Shown one piece after another: positions 6,716-14,439 of a stretch of 31,601 nucleotides of DNA. Within the stretch, counting starts at the first letter, position 1, and every line of letters starts with the position of its first letter. Under the pieces are notes generated by a model. That model saw only the letters and a list, made by a program, of their open reading frames with translations, made no database searches and was not told the origin of the DNA. The stretch is from Streptomyces bikiniensis (GTDB lineage Bacteria; Actinomycetota; Actinomycetes; Streptomycetales; Streptomycetaceae): positions 1 to 31,601 of the forward strand of contig JNWL01000070.1 of the NCBI GenBank assembly GCA_000716465.1, read 5' to 3'. The translations under genes were made by a program, and so were the position numbers.

Positions 6716-7857
6716 GCGGAAGGACCGATCTGCCGGGGAGTGGGATGGGGGATGCGGGCGGCGAGGCGCCAGGCGCCCGCGCCGCCGGGGCCGGCGTGGA
6801 GGTGGCCGCCGAGCGCTTCGACGCGTTCCCGGAGGCCCACCAGGCCGAAGCCGGAGGGCACCGCCTGCCCGGTACGGGCGGCGGCGGCGGTGTTGGTAAC
6901 CTCGACGAGCGTGGCGGGCGGGCCGTAGTCGACGCGTACGTGCACGGCGGCGTCGGGGGCGTGTTTGCGGGCGTTGGTGAGGGCCTCCTGCACCAGGCGG
7001 AAGACGGCGAGCCGGTGGGCGGCGGGCGCCTGGTCCGGCGCGCCGTCGATGGTGGTGTCGACGCGCTGTCCGGCGTCCCTGGCCTGGTCGATCACCTCCT
7101 GGACGTCCCGCAGGACCGGTGTCGGAGCCCCGGTGGGAGCGCGGTCGTCGGTGGTGCGCAGGGCGCCGAGGACGTCGCGGAGGTCGGTCAGCGCGTCGGT
7201 GGAGGCGGTGCGCAGCAGGGCGAGGCGTTCGACGACGGGGGCGGGCAGGCCCTCCTTGCGGGTGGCCAGGACGCCGGTGTGCAGGGCGATGAGGCTGAGC
7301 CGGTGGGCGAGCACGTCGTGCATCTCGGCGGCGATGGCCGAGCGCTCGGCGCTGCGGGCGGCCTGTTCGCGCAGTTCCCGTTCGATCCTGAGGTGTTCCA
7401 CCTGGGCGTGCAGGGCTTGGACGAGGCGGCGCCGGTTGCCCATCCACGACCCTCCCACGACGGCGAGGAGCAGGAACAGGCTGGATCCGTACTGCTGCGG
7501 CCGCCAGAGCGAGGCCGCCGGGTGGAGCAGCACGTTGCCGACGAGCGCGGTGGTGGCGCAGGCGACGGCCGCCGGGGTGTGGCGGTCGGCGGCGAGGTCG
7601 AACAGGGCGAGGAGCAGCAGGGGGAGCATGGGCCATCCCCAGACTCCGGCCGCGGCCGTCGCCGCGACGGGCGCCAGGAGCCAGTGGCTCCCGCGCAGCA
7701 GCAGGAGCGCTCCGCAGACCACGGCCACCGCGCTGCGCAGCGTGAGGTACTGGCCTCCGGCGGTCGACGCCCCGTTGTGCACGGCCGTCAGGGTGAGCAG
7801 CGCGACGAGGCCCCGGCGCCCGTAGGTGCCCCATCTGTGGCTCTGTTCCCGGTTCAC
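6712..7857 (-). CDS. Two-component sensor histidine kinase, HisKA_3 type
   Basis: A 381-residue membrane sensor. The N-terminal 140 residues contain about four or five hydrophobic segments (for example WLLAPVAATAAAGVWGWPML and SSLFLLLAVVGGSWMG) with little extracytoplasmic sequence, so it probably senses a membrane-associated signal. A coiled-coil linker (residues 143-175) leads to the dimerisation/phosphoacceptor motif AIAAEMHDVLAHRLSL with His180. The HATPase_c domain shows the N-box VQEALTNARKHAP and G-box GFGLVGLRERVEALGG. It starts at GTG 7857 with no Shine-Dalgarno spacing; a TACGAT -10 box ends seven bases upstream, so the mRNA may be leaderless. It is cotranscribed with and overlaps the response regulator gene. 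The ligand is unknown. The methyltransferase/DedA pair divergent from it is a candidate target. Confidence 0.95.
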   Translation of the reverse strand: MNREQSHRWGTYGRRGLVALLTLTAVHNGASTAGGQYLTLRSAVAVVCGALLLLRGSHWLLAPVAATAAAGVWGWPMLPLLLLALFDLAADRHTPAAVACATTALVGNVLLHPAASLWRPQQYGSSLFLLLAVVGGSWMGNRRRLVQALHAQVEHLRIERELREQAARSAERSAIAAEMHDVLAHRLSLIALHTGVLATRKEGLPAPVVERLALLRTASTDALTDLRDVLGALRTTDDRAPTGAPTPVLRDVQEVIDQARDAGQRVDTTIDGAPDQAPAAHRLAVFRLVQEALTNARKHAPDAAVHVRVDYGPPATLVEVTNTAAAARTGQAVPSGFGLVGLRERVEALGGHLHAGPGGAGAWRLAARIPHPTPRQIGPSA

Positions 7858-7863
7858 CTTTCG

Positions 7864-7869
7864 ATCGTA
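7864..7869 (-). promoter_or_regulatory. Candidate -10 box for leaderless kinase mRNA
   Basis: Minus-strand TACGAT fits the TANNNT -10 consensus and ends seven bases before the GTG start codon, the distance expected if transcription starts at the GTG itself. No good -35 hexamer is visible, and no Shine-Dalgarno sequence is properly spaced. Confidence 0.45.
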
Positions 7870-7911
7870 GGCGCGGGGGCGTCTCCGCTCCTCCGCCGTT
7901 CTGCTCCGGTG

Positions 7912-7933
7912 ACCCCCTCCTTTCGTAGGGGGT
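7912..7933. promoter_or_regulatory. Inverted repeat between divergent promoters, candidate operator
   Basis: ACCCCC (7912-7917) and GGGGGT (7928-7933) form a perfect 6-bp inverted repeat around TCCTTTCGTA. It lies between the histidine kinase and methyltransferase genes, about 45-75 bases upstream of both starts, where a NarL-type dimer could regulate one or both directions. The assignment to this response regulator is inference. Confidence 0.45.
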
Positions 7934-7975
7934 GAGCGGCGTACAAGGGCGGATTCGCAGGCGGGCCGGGATTCC

Positions 7976-7981
7976 TAGCGT
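7976..7981 (+). promoter_or_regulatory. Candidate -10 box for leaderless methyltransferase mRNA
   Basis: TAGCGT fits the TANNNT consensus and ends eight bases before ATG 7989. The sequence between contains no Shine-Dalgarno motif, so transcription may begin at or next to the start codon. The -35 region is not recognisable. Confidence 0.4.
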
Positions 7982-7988
7982 CGAAGCC

Positions 7989-8729
7989 ATGGACGAATGG
8001 ACCACCTCACACGACCGTGTCCTCGCGCAGCGCAACGCCGAGGGCTGGTTGTTCCTCATCGAAGCGGCCCGTGATCTGCGCACCACCGGCGCCCTCGCCC
8101 CGAGCGGCAGGGCGCTGGCCCGTCTGCTCACCGACCCCGTCGACGAGAACGGGCCCCGCCCCTTGAACGTGCTGGAGGCGGGCGCGGGGACCGGTTCGGT
8201 CACCCGTGCGCTCATCTCACGCCTGTCGTCCGGCAGCCGGCTGGACGTCGTCGAGGCGAACCCCCGCTTCGCGGACCGGCTGCGCCGGCTCGCCCGTACG
8301 CATTCCCGTCCGGTGGGCGACGGCGAGCGCGTCCGCGTCCACGAAGGGCTCGTGGAGCGCTTCGACACCGGCCGCCGGTACGACGTGATCGTCTCCGGTC
8401 TGCCCTTCACCAATTTCGCTCCCGCGCAGGTGGAGGCGATCATGGACCGGTACCTGGAGCTGCTGGAACCGGGCGGCACGCTCACGTACTTCGCGTACCG
8501 GGGGACCCGCTGTGCCCGGGCCCTGACCGCGAGCCGCGCCGAGGCCCGGCGCCACCGCCGCGTCGAGGAGGTCCTGGAGGCGTACCAGCGCCGGTACGCC
8601 ACCGGCTGCTGGACCGTGTGGGCCAATCTGCCCCCGGCGACGGTCTGGCAGCTTCGCCGTCCCGTGCCTCCGGCTCCCTCGGCGGTGGCGGACACCGCCG
8701 CTGCCGCCGAGGCCGAGGCCGTACGGTGA
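7989..8729 (+). CDS. SAM-dependent methyltransferase, phospholipid N-methyltransferase-like
   Basis: A 246-residue class I methyltransferase. SAM motif I is NVLEAGAGTGSVTRALI, followed by LDVVEANPRFADRL (acidic residue for the ribose) and YDVIVSGLPFTNFAPAQV, where the G-LPF-F in motif IV recalls the PmtA/COG3963 phospholipid methyltransferase group rather than nucleic-acid enzymes. Next come LLEPGGTLTYFAYRG and a C-terminal WTVWANLPPATVWQLRRP. ATG 7989 is chosen because upstream in-frame codons have no motif and the -10 box at 7976 would exclude them. A short Ala/Glu-rich tail ends in a stop that overlaps the GTG of the DedA gene (GTGA), so the two are translationally coupled. Phosphatidylethanolamine-type substrates are plausible but not proven. 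Confidence 0.85.
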   Translation: MDEWTTSHDRVLAQRNAEGWLFLIEAARDLRTTGALAPSGRALARLLTDPVDENGPRPLNVLEAGAGTGSVTRALISRLSSGSRLDVVEANPRFADRLRRLARTHSRPVGDGERVRVHEGLVERFDTGRRYDVIVSGLPFTNFAPAQVEAIMDRYLELLEPGGTLTYFAYRGTRCARALTASRAEARRHRRVEEVLEAYQRRYATGCWTVWANLPPATVWQLRRPVPPAPSAVADTAAAAEAEAVR

Positions 8730-9583
8730 CCGGGCCGGTCGAGCTGATCGGGCAGGTTCCCGCCGGGGCCGCGTACGGAATCCTCGCCGCCGGGATACTG
8801 GTGGAGTCGGTGCTGCTGCTCGGCGCGTTCGTCCCGACGCTGACGCTGTTGCTGGCCGCGGGGGCGCTGGCCAGGGCCGGGGAGCTGGACCTGGGTCTGG
8901 TCGTCGTCACCGCGTCGTGCGCGGTGGTGGCCGGGGACGCGCTCGGCCACCGCACCGGGCGCCTGCTGGGCGGTCGGCTGCTCAGTGGACGGCTGGGGCG
9001 CCGCGTGCCTTCCGCCGCGTGGCGTCGGGCCGAAGCGTTCATGGCACGACATGGCGGCCGGTCCGTCTTCTTCGGCCGGTTCGTCCCCGTCATGCGGACC
9101 TTGGCCCCGCACCTGGCGGGCGCGAGCCGGCTGCCGTACCGGCGCATCGCGCCCTCCAGCGCGATGGCCGCACCGCTGTGGGCGGGGGCCGAGTCCGGGG
9201 CGGGCTACGCCGCCGCCACGTCACTCCAGCACGCGTCGGCGTTCGGGGGCCCCGCTCTTGCCGCCGCGGCCGTCCTGGCCGTCGGGGCGGGCGCGTCGAT
9301 CCGTACCGTCCGCCGGCGGGCGCGGGGGCGGCGGGCGGCGGGCGCGGGGGCGGCGGGCGGCGGGCGGCCACGACCGCGACACCGGCCGCCGCCGGCCTCG
9401 GCGGTCACCCCGGTGCCCGCCGCTTCCGAGACGGTCGGCCCCGGTCAGGACGCCGACGGGTCGAACCCCGTCAGGAGCGCCGTCGCGTGGGGCGCTCCGC
9501 TCTCCTCGACCACCTCCCCGAGGGTCTGCGGCGTCCGCACCGGCGCCAGCTCGACCCCGCCGTCCCGGTGGAGGAAGCCGTAG
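8726..9583 (+). CDS. DedA/SNARE-associated family membrane protein
   Basis: An open frame of 285 residues starting at GTG 8726, overlapping the methyltransferase stop. Residues 1-190 match DedA proteins (COG0586), whose studied members move polyprenyl phosphates or phosphatidylethanolamine between membrane leaflets. Visible are the first re-entrant/helix segment LVESVLLLGAFVPTLTLLLAAG, the conserved FFGRFVPVMRTLAPHLAGAS (GRFxPxxR motif) and two later helices. The usual acidic residue after the first P (PGE) reads PTLT here. After about residue 190 the sequence becomes Arg/Gly/Ala-rich low complexity, encoded partly by a perfect 22-bp tandem duplication. The last 139 bases overlap the convergent decarboxylase gene, so the tail is suspicious and may be run-on. 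Neighbour logic suggests a lipid-linked function with the methyltransferase. Confidence 0.8.
   Translation: MTGPVELIGQVPAGAAYGILAAGILVESVLLLGAFVPTLTLLLAAGALARAGELDLGLVVVTASCAVVAGDALGHRTGRLLGGRLLSGRLGRRVPSAAWRRAEAFMARHGGRSVFFGRFVPVMRTLAPHLAGASRLPYRRIAPSSAMAAPLWAGAESGAGYAAATSLQHASAFGGPALAAAAVLAVGAGASIRTVRRRARGRRAAGAGAAGGGRPRPRHRPPPASAVTPVPAASETVGPGQDADGSNPVRSAVAWGAPLSSTTSPRVCGVRTGASSTPPSRWRKP
9321..9364 (+). repeat. Perfect 22-bp tandem duplication in the DedA tail
   Basis: The 22 bases at 9321-9342 are repeated exactly at 9343-9364, within a run made only of C and G. Twenty-two is not a multiple of three, so gain of a copy changes the reading frame of the C-terminal tail. The other two plus-strand frames also stay open for a long way here, so I cannot say which tail is ancestral. 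Confidence 0.9.
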
Positions 9584-10773
9584 ATCCCCGGCCGGGGAAG
9601 GCTGTTGTACGCCCAGGGGGCGGAGAAGTAGTAGGCACCGGTGTCGTGCAGCACCACCACGTCGCCCTCCGCAAGCTCCGGCAGGAGCCGCTCGTGGGCC
9701 ACGACGTCGCCGGCGAAGCAGAGCGGCCCCGCCACGTCCTGCGGCACCGCGGGGGTGGTCCTGGGCCGCCCGTCCGGGCCGTGCGCCGTGATCCTCACCG
9801 GCCACGCCCCGGGCATGAACACCGTACGGGTCGCCACCTGCGCTCCGGCGTGGGTGACCGCGATCCTCCGGCCCCCCGACTCCTTGACGTACTCGACCAC
9901 GGCCGCGGTGAAACCGTTCTTCGCGAGCAGCGACCGGCCGAACTCCGTGACCACCTGGTACCGGCCGTCGAGCAGGGCCGGTTCCGTGTCGGTGAGGACC
10001 CGGACGTACTCCTCGAACGTCGGTGTGACCGTGTCGTCCAGAAAGTTGACGGGAAGTCCGCCGCCCAGGTCGAGGCTGGTGACCTGACGTCGTCCCACAT
10101 GGGCGTTGATCTCCTCGGCGAGCCGGTGCAGCACGGCGAGGCCCCGGGCGATCAGCGGCAGCGGACATCCCTGGGAACCGACGTGGGCGTGCAGGCGGGT
10201 GAGCCAGGGCCGCCGCCGGAAGGCGTCGAGCACCCGGGCGCGTGCGCCCGGGTCGTCGAGGGCGACGCCGAACTTGGAGTGCGCCGTCGCCGTGCTCATC
10301 GCGGCGATGGTGCCGCCGCCGACCTGCGGGTTGACGCGCAGGCCCACGACGGAGCGGGAGTCGGCGGGGCGCAGGGCGTCGACGCGTTCCAGCTCGGAGA
10401 GGTTGTCCGCGTTCAGGGCGATGCCCAGGGTGAGCGCCTCGCGGATCTCGGTGCGGGTCTTGGCCGGCGAGTCCAGGACGATGCGGTCGGGTGCGAACCC
10501 GGCGGCGAGGGCCAGCCGGGTCTCGCCCGGGCTCGCCGTCTCACAGCCCATCCCCGCGTCCGCGAGCAGCCGCAGGACGGGGACGAGGGGTGCCGCCTTG
10601 ACCGCGAAGGCGTGCAGCACGTCCGGTACGTGGGCGAAGGCCTCGTGCAGGGCGGCGACGCCGTCCCGCACCCCTTGCACGTCGACGAACCCGGCGACGG
10701 GGCGGTCCTCGCCGAGGACGCCCCGGCTCAGCGCCTCCTGCAGTACGGTCGCGGCCTTCTCCGGGCTCTCCAC
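9445..10773 (-). CDS. Divergent fold-III PLP decarboxylase (LysA paralogue)
   Basis: A 442-residue alanine-racemase-fold decarboxylase. The PLP lysine is Lys59 in HAFAVKAAPL. HAHVGSQG and LDLGGGLPVNF bind PLP, and HDTGAYYFSAPWAYN matches the C-terminal active-site tyrosine motif. Two signatures differ from true diaminopimelate decarboxylases: EPGR reads EFGR (residues 277-280), and the CESGD substrate-binding motif reads CFAGD (352-356), losing the Glu. It probably takes a different amino acid, perhaps D-lysine/D-ornithine or another D-centre substrate; this is inference. GTG 10773 is preferred because GAGGAAGGA lies directly upstream. A GTG at 10848 that overlaps the lysA stop would add a Pro-rich extension. 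It is the last gene of the operon and its 3' end overlaps the convergent DedA frame. Confidence 0.85.
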   Translation of the reverse strand: MESPEKAATVLQEALSRGVLGEDRPVAGFVDVQGVRDGVAALHEAFAHVPDVLHAFAVKAAPLVPVLRLLADAGMGCETASPGETRLALAAGFAPDRIVLDSPAKTRTEIREALTLGIALNADNLSELERVDALRPADSRSVVGLRVNPQVGGGTIAAMSTATAHSKFGVALDDPGARARVLDAFRRRPWLTRLHAHVGSQGCPLPLIARGLAVLHRLAEEINAHVGRRQVTSLDLGGGLPVNFLDDTVTPTFEEYVRVLTDTEPALLDGRYQVVTEFGRSLLAKNGFTAAVVEYVKESGGRRIAVTHAGAQVATRTVFMPGAWPVRITAHGPDGRPRTTPAVPQDVAGPLCFAGDVVAHERLLPELAEGDVVVLHDTGAYYFSAPWAYNSLPRPGIYGFLHRDGGVELAPVRTPQTLGEVVEESGAPHATALLTGFDPSAS

Positions 10774-10844
10774 GGGTTCCTTCCTCGGCGGCGGGGGCGG
10801 GGCGTGGTGCGGACGGGCGGTGGGGGGCGCGCCCGGCGGACGGG

Positions 10845-12149
10845 TCACGGGACGTCCAGCCGCAGGACGTCGTCGAGCGTCTCGCCTCGGACGACGAGGC
10901 GCGCCGCACCGGCGCGCACGGCGACGACGGGCGGCCGGGGCTGGGCGTTGTAGTTGTTCGCCATGGAGCGGTGGTACGCGCCGGAGGCCGGTACGGCGAG
11001 GAGGTCACCGACGGCGAGGTCGGCCGGCAGGCGGGCCGGGTCCACGACGATGTCGCCGGACTCGCAGTGCCGGCCGCAGACCGTGACCGTCTCGTCGGCG
11101 CCCCTCGCGGTCGTCCGGGCCGCGAGGACGGCCGTGTAGGTCGCGTCGTAGAGCGCGGGGCGCGGATTGTCGGTGAGGCCGCCGTCGACGGACACCCAGG
11201 TGCGCAGGCCGCGCTGGCGCTTGACGGTGCCCACGGTGTACAGCGTCACCGTGCTGGGGCCCGCGATCGCCCGCCCGGGTTCGACGGCGAGCCGGGGCAT
11301 GGGGATGCCCGCGTCGGCACACGCTTTCCGGACCCGTTCCACGAGGACGGGAGCGAGGTCGCGCACGTCCAGTGGTTCGTCCTCGGGGAGGTAGGCGATG
11401 CCGAGGCCGCCGCCGAGGTCGAGGCGCCGCAGCAGCACTCCGTGCGTGCGCGCGGTGTCGGCCATCAGGGCGACGAGCCGGTCGGCGGCCGTCATGAAGA
11501 CGTCGGGGCGCGTGATCTGGGAGCCGAGGTGGCTGTGCAGGCCGACGAGTTCCAGGCCGGGCGCGTTGACGATGCGGGAGATGGCGCGGTGGGCGGTGCC
11601 GCTGGAGAGGGAGAAGCCGAACTTCTGGTCGTCGGTGCCGGTGGTGATGTGCGCGTGGGCGTGCGCCTCGACTCCCGGTGTGACGCGGACGAGGACGGGC
11701 TGGCGCCTGCCGCGTCGGGCGGCGATGTCGGACAGCCGGGTGATCTCGTCGTCGGAGTCGACGACGACGAGCGAGACGCCGTGGTCGACGGCCTCCGCCA
11801 GTTCGGCCGGGGACTTGTTGTTGCCGTGGAGGACGAGGGAGGCCCCGGGCACTCCGGCGCGCCGCGCGATGCGCAGTTCACCGGCGGAGCACACGTCGAT
11901 GCCCAGTCCCTCCTCCCTCAGCCAGACGGCGACCCGGTGGCAGAGGAAGGCCTTGGCGGCGTAGAAGACGTCGTGGCCGGCGAAGGCGTCGCGCCAGGCC
12001 CGGCAGCGGGCGCGGAAGTCGTCCTCGTCGAGGACGAAGGCCGGTGTGCCGAACTCGTCGGCGAGGTCGCCCAGGCGCACCCCGCCGATCGCGATGCCGT
12101 CGGGGCCGCTGGTGGTCGTGGCCGGCCAGAGGTGCGGAGGAAGGTGCAT
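10845..12149 (-). CDS. lysA: Diaminopimelate decarboxylase
   Basis: A 434-residue fold-III PLP enzyme that decarboxylates meso-diaminopimelate at its D-centre to give L-lysine. Every diagnostic motif is present: the Schiff-base lysine Lys66 in VFYAAKAF, GLHSHLGSQI, LDLGGGLGIAY, AVEPGRAI, GRHCESGDIV (the Cys and Glu that contact substrate) and ASGAYHRSMANNYN. It lies in a run of peptidase genes, 25 bases after the M20 gene, rather than beside thrA/hom as biosynthetic lysA often does in actinobacteria. It is therefore probably a second, catabolic copy that handles diaminopimelate from imported murein peptides; that role is inference. A weak AAGGG precedes ATG 12149. Confidence 0.92.
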   Translation of the reverse strand: MHLPPHLWPATTTSGPDGIAIGGVRLGDLADEFGTPAFVLDEDDFRARCRAWRDAFAGHDVFYAAKAFLCHRVAVWLREEGLGIDVCSAGELRIARRAGVPGASLVLHGNNKSPAELAEAVDHGVSLVVVDSDDEITRLSDIAARRGRRQPVLVRVTPGVEAHAHAHITTGTDDQKFGFSLSSGTAHRAISRIVNAPGLELVGLHSHLGSQITRPDVFMTAADRLVALMADTARTHGVLLRRLDLGGGLGIAYLPEDEPLDVRDLAPVLVERVRKACADAGIPMPRLAVEPGRAIAGPSTVTLYTVGTVKRQRGLRTWVSVDGGLTDNPRPALYDATYTAVLAARTTARGADETVTVCGRHCESGDIVVDPARLPADLAVGDLLAVPASGAYHRSMANNYNAQPRPPVVAVRAGAARLVVRGETLDDVLRLDVP

Positions 12150-12174
12150 GGTCGTTCGCCCTTCGGAACGTGGC

Positions 12175-13515
12175 TCAGTAGGTGGTGAGGAACCGGTGGA
12201 GGACGCGGACGCCGAATTCGAGGCCGGACACGGGCACGCGCTCGTCCACGCCGTGGAACATGCCGAAGTAGTGCAGGTGGGGGTCGAGCAGGAGGGGTGC
12301 GAAGCCGTAGGTGCTGATGCCGATCCCGGCGAAGGCCTTGGCGTCGGTGCCGCCGGACTGGAGGAACGGCACCGGGTGCGCGTGGGGGTCGTGGCTGCGG
12401 ATCGCCGCGGCCATCGCGCCGAAGGCCGGCCCTTCGTGGTCGGCGGCGACGGCCTCTTCGCAGTTGATGAACTCGCGGGTCACCTTGGGGCCGAGGAGCC
12501 GGTCGACGGTCTCCAGGAAGGCGTCCCGTTCGCCGGGGAGGAAGCGGCCGTCGACCTCGGCGCGGGCATGCGAGGGGATGACGTTGACCTTGCCGCCGGC
12601 GGTGAGCACGGTGGGGTGGGCGGTGTTGCGGACGGTGCAGTCGAACAGCTCGCCCAGCCGGCCGAGGCGGCCCGCCTCCTCCTCCAGCCTGGTGCGGTCC
12701 ACGGGGAAGCCGAGGGCCCGGTCGAGGGCGTCGAGCAGGGCGCCGACGGCGGGCGTGAGGCGCGTGGGCCAGCGGTGGTCGGCCAACCGGGAGAGCGCGC
12801 GGACCAGTTCCGCGACCGCGTTGTCCTCTCCGGGGCCCGAGCCGTGCCCGGCCGTGCCGCGGGCGGTGAGCCGCATCCAGGCCGTACCGCGCTCTCCGAC
12901 GGCGATGGGGTACACGCGCGCGTCCGGACCGTCGTGCGTGCTCCTCGTCGTGATCGAGAAGCCCCCGGACTCGCTGATGGCCTCCTCGACGCCGGTGAAG
13001 TGGTCCCGGTGCGCGGTGGTGACGTGCCGCGAGCCGTACGCGCCGGTCGACTCCTCGTCGGCGAGGAAGGCGAGGACCAGGTCGCGGCGCGGCCGCTGTC
13101 CGGTGCGGGCCCAGGCGCGCACCAGGGCGAGGGTCGTCGCGAGGGTCCCCTTCATGTCGACGGCTCCGCGTCCCCACAGGCAGCCGTGGTGGAGGTCTCC
13201 GGAGAGGGGGTGCAGGGTCCAGTCGCGCGGCTCGGCGGGCACGGTGTCGAGGTGCCCGTGGACGAGCAGCGGGGGCAGGCGGGGGTCCTCGCCGTCGATC
13301 CGGGCGAGGACGCTGGTGCGGCGGGGGCGCGGTTCGGTGAGGGTGGCGCGGACACCGGCGGCGTCCAGGGCTTCGGCGACGTACTCGGCGGCCCGGCGCT
13401 CGCCGGGTCCCGACCCGTCTCCGGAGTTGGTGGTGTCGATGCGCAGGAGGTCCGAGCAGAGTACGGCGACGTCGGTGGCGTATCCGTCGTGCGGGCCGGA
13501 CGGTCGGGTGGTGGT
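12175..13515 (-). CDS. M20-family zinc aminoacylase/carboxypeptidase
   Basis: A 446-residue metallopeptidase of the ArgE/DapE/CPG2 type. Visible ligands and catalytic residues are HGHLDTVPA (His and Asp), WGRGAVDMKG (bridging Asp), LADEES (catalytic Glu pair), AISESGG (Glu) and YFGMFHGVDERVP (final His). The lid/dimerisation domain lies between, with GTAGHGSGPGEDNAV. GTG 13515 is preferred over GTG 13530 because GGAG lies six bases before it. Such enzymes hydrolyse N-acyl amino acids or dipeptides. With D-aminopeptidase, LD-carboxypeptidase and DAP decarboxylase genes on either side, a dipeptide or acyl-DAP fragment of murein stem peptide is the most likely substrate. It could instead be a DapE-like or ArgE-like housekeeping enzyme, but its place in the operon argues against that. 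Confidence 0.88.
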   Translation of the reverse strand, partial: TTTRPSGPHDGYATDVAVLCSDLLRIDTTNSGDGSGPGERRAAEYVAEALDAAGVRATLTEPRPRRTSVLARIDGEDPRLPPLLVHGHLDTVPAEPRDWTLHPLSGDLHHGCLWGRGAVDMKGTLATTLALVRAWARTGQRPRRDLVLAFLADEESTGAYGSRHVTTAHRDHFTGVEEAISESGGFSITTRSTHDGPDARVYPIAVGERGTAWMRLTARGTAGHGSGPGEDNAVAELVRALSRLADHRWPTRLTPAVGALLDALDRALGFPVDRTRLEEEAGRLGRLGELFDCTVRNTAHPTVLTAGGKVNVIPSHARAEVDGRFLPGERDAFLETVDRLLGPKVTREFINCEEAVAADHEGPAFGAMAAAIRSHDPHAHPVPFLQSGGTDAKAFAGIGISTYGFAPLLLDPHLHYFGMFHGVDERVPVSGLEFGVRVLHRFLTTY

Positions 13516-13566
13516 CACGGGCTGCTCCACGAGGGCGGTGCGGGCAGGGGGCGGGGGGTGCGGCGG

Positions 13567-14439
13567 TCAGTCGAAGTGGTCCTCCATCGCCGCGCCGGCG
13601 ACGGTCGTGCACACCTTGAAGGTGCGGGCGGCGGTGGTCGCGTCCGGTGCGGTGAAGGCGACTCCGCGCGGACCGTTGGCCTCGACGGTGGGGACGGCGA
13701 GCACCGCTGCCGCCAGATGGGGCGCGTGGAAGTCGAGTTCGAAGCGGTGGGGCCCGCCGGGAGCGCCACGCCTCCGCGCCGGGTCGGCGTCCGCCGGGGC
13801 GCTCGGCACCGGATGCCGGGGGAGGCGGGCGGCGGCCTCGGCGGCCCGGGCACGCAGCAGCTCGGCGCTCCGGGTGGGCGGGAGGCAGACGGCGGCGTAC
13901 CGGCTGACGCACTCCTTGACCGCCGCCACGAGGGCGTCGGGAGCCCATGCCTCCGCTGCGCGGCAGGTGAGGTCGTCTCCGGTCACGAGGACGACGGGGA
14001 CGCCGTGCTCCTCGGCGGTCAGCGCGTTCATCCGGCCCTCGTCGGCCGGTTCGCCGTCGATGCGGAAGCCGGTCAGCCCCGTGCCGAGGTACGTGTGGGA
14101 GAGGACTCCCTGCTCGCCGGCGCCCGTGTGGTAGCCGAGGAACACGACGGCGTCGGCCCGTTCGATCCCCGCCATCATGCCGAGCGGCTTGTGACGGCCG
14201 GTGAGCAGGCGGGCCCGCGGGTCGAGTGCTTCGAGGAGGAGGTTGCGCTGGGTGTAATGGGCGTCGTTGACGAGCACGTCGCTCGCGCCGCCGGCGAGGA
14301 GGCCGTCGACGACGGCGTTGACGTCGCCGGTGAAGAGCGGGCGCATGCGCTCCCACGAGGCGGTGCCGGGTTCGACGTCGTCGGGGCAGGTGACGCCGGT
14401 GGCGCCTTCCATGTCCGCGGAGACGAGGACGCGCGTCAT
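13567..14439 (-). CDS. M55 D-aminopeptidase (DppA-like)
   Basis: A 290-residue protein of the M55 family, founded by B. subtilis DppA, a zinc D-aminopeptidase that prefers D-Ala-D-Ala and D-Ala-Gly-Gly and forms a decamer. All metal and catalytic residues align by position: Asp9 and Glu11 in SADMEG, His61 in NDAHY, His104 in LGYHTGAG, His115 in LSHTY (nucleophile in DppA) and Glu134 in ADEGRMNAL. ATG 14439 overlaps the stop of the S66 gene (ATGA), so the two are translated together. In B. subtilis the dppA gene likewise sits with a dipeptide transporter and an S66 LD-carboxypeptidase (ykfA), supporting a role in removing D-amino acids from imported cell-wall peptides. Confidence 0.93.
   Translation of the reverse strand: MTRVLVSADMEGATGVTCPDDVEPGTASWERMRPLFTGDVNAVVDGLLAGGASDVLVNDAHYTQRNLLLEALDPRARLLTGRHKPLGMMAGIERADAVVFLGYHTGAGEQGVLSHTYLGTGLTGFRIDGEPADEGRMNALTAEEHGVPVVLVTGDDLTCRAAEAWAPDALVAAVKECVSRYAAVCLPPTRSAELLRARAAEAAARLPRHPVPSAPADADPARRRGAPGGPHRFELDFHAPHLAAAVLAVPTVEANGPRGVAFTAPDATTAARTFKVCTTVAGAAMEDHFD

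Noticed and set aside
7932..7988. Upstream in-frame extension of the methyltransferase
   Set aside because: It has no conserved residues and overlaps the proposed -10 box and inverted repeat.
6716..9112. Very long minus-strand open frame continuous with the response regulator
   Set aside because: Only the last 216 codons have protein character. The upstream part is antisense or out of frame to the kinase, methyltransferase and DedA genes.
9321..9364. Idea that removing one 22-bp copy restores an early DedA stop codon
   Set aside because: The other two plus-strand frames also stay open (to about 9791 and 10953), so the duplication does not explain the long tail.
10774..10848. Pro-rich N-terminal extension of the LysA paralogue from GTG 10848
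   Set aside because: It is low-complexity sequence and a better Shine-Dalgarno precedes GTG 10773. The overlap with the lysA stop keeps it possible.
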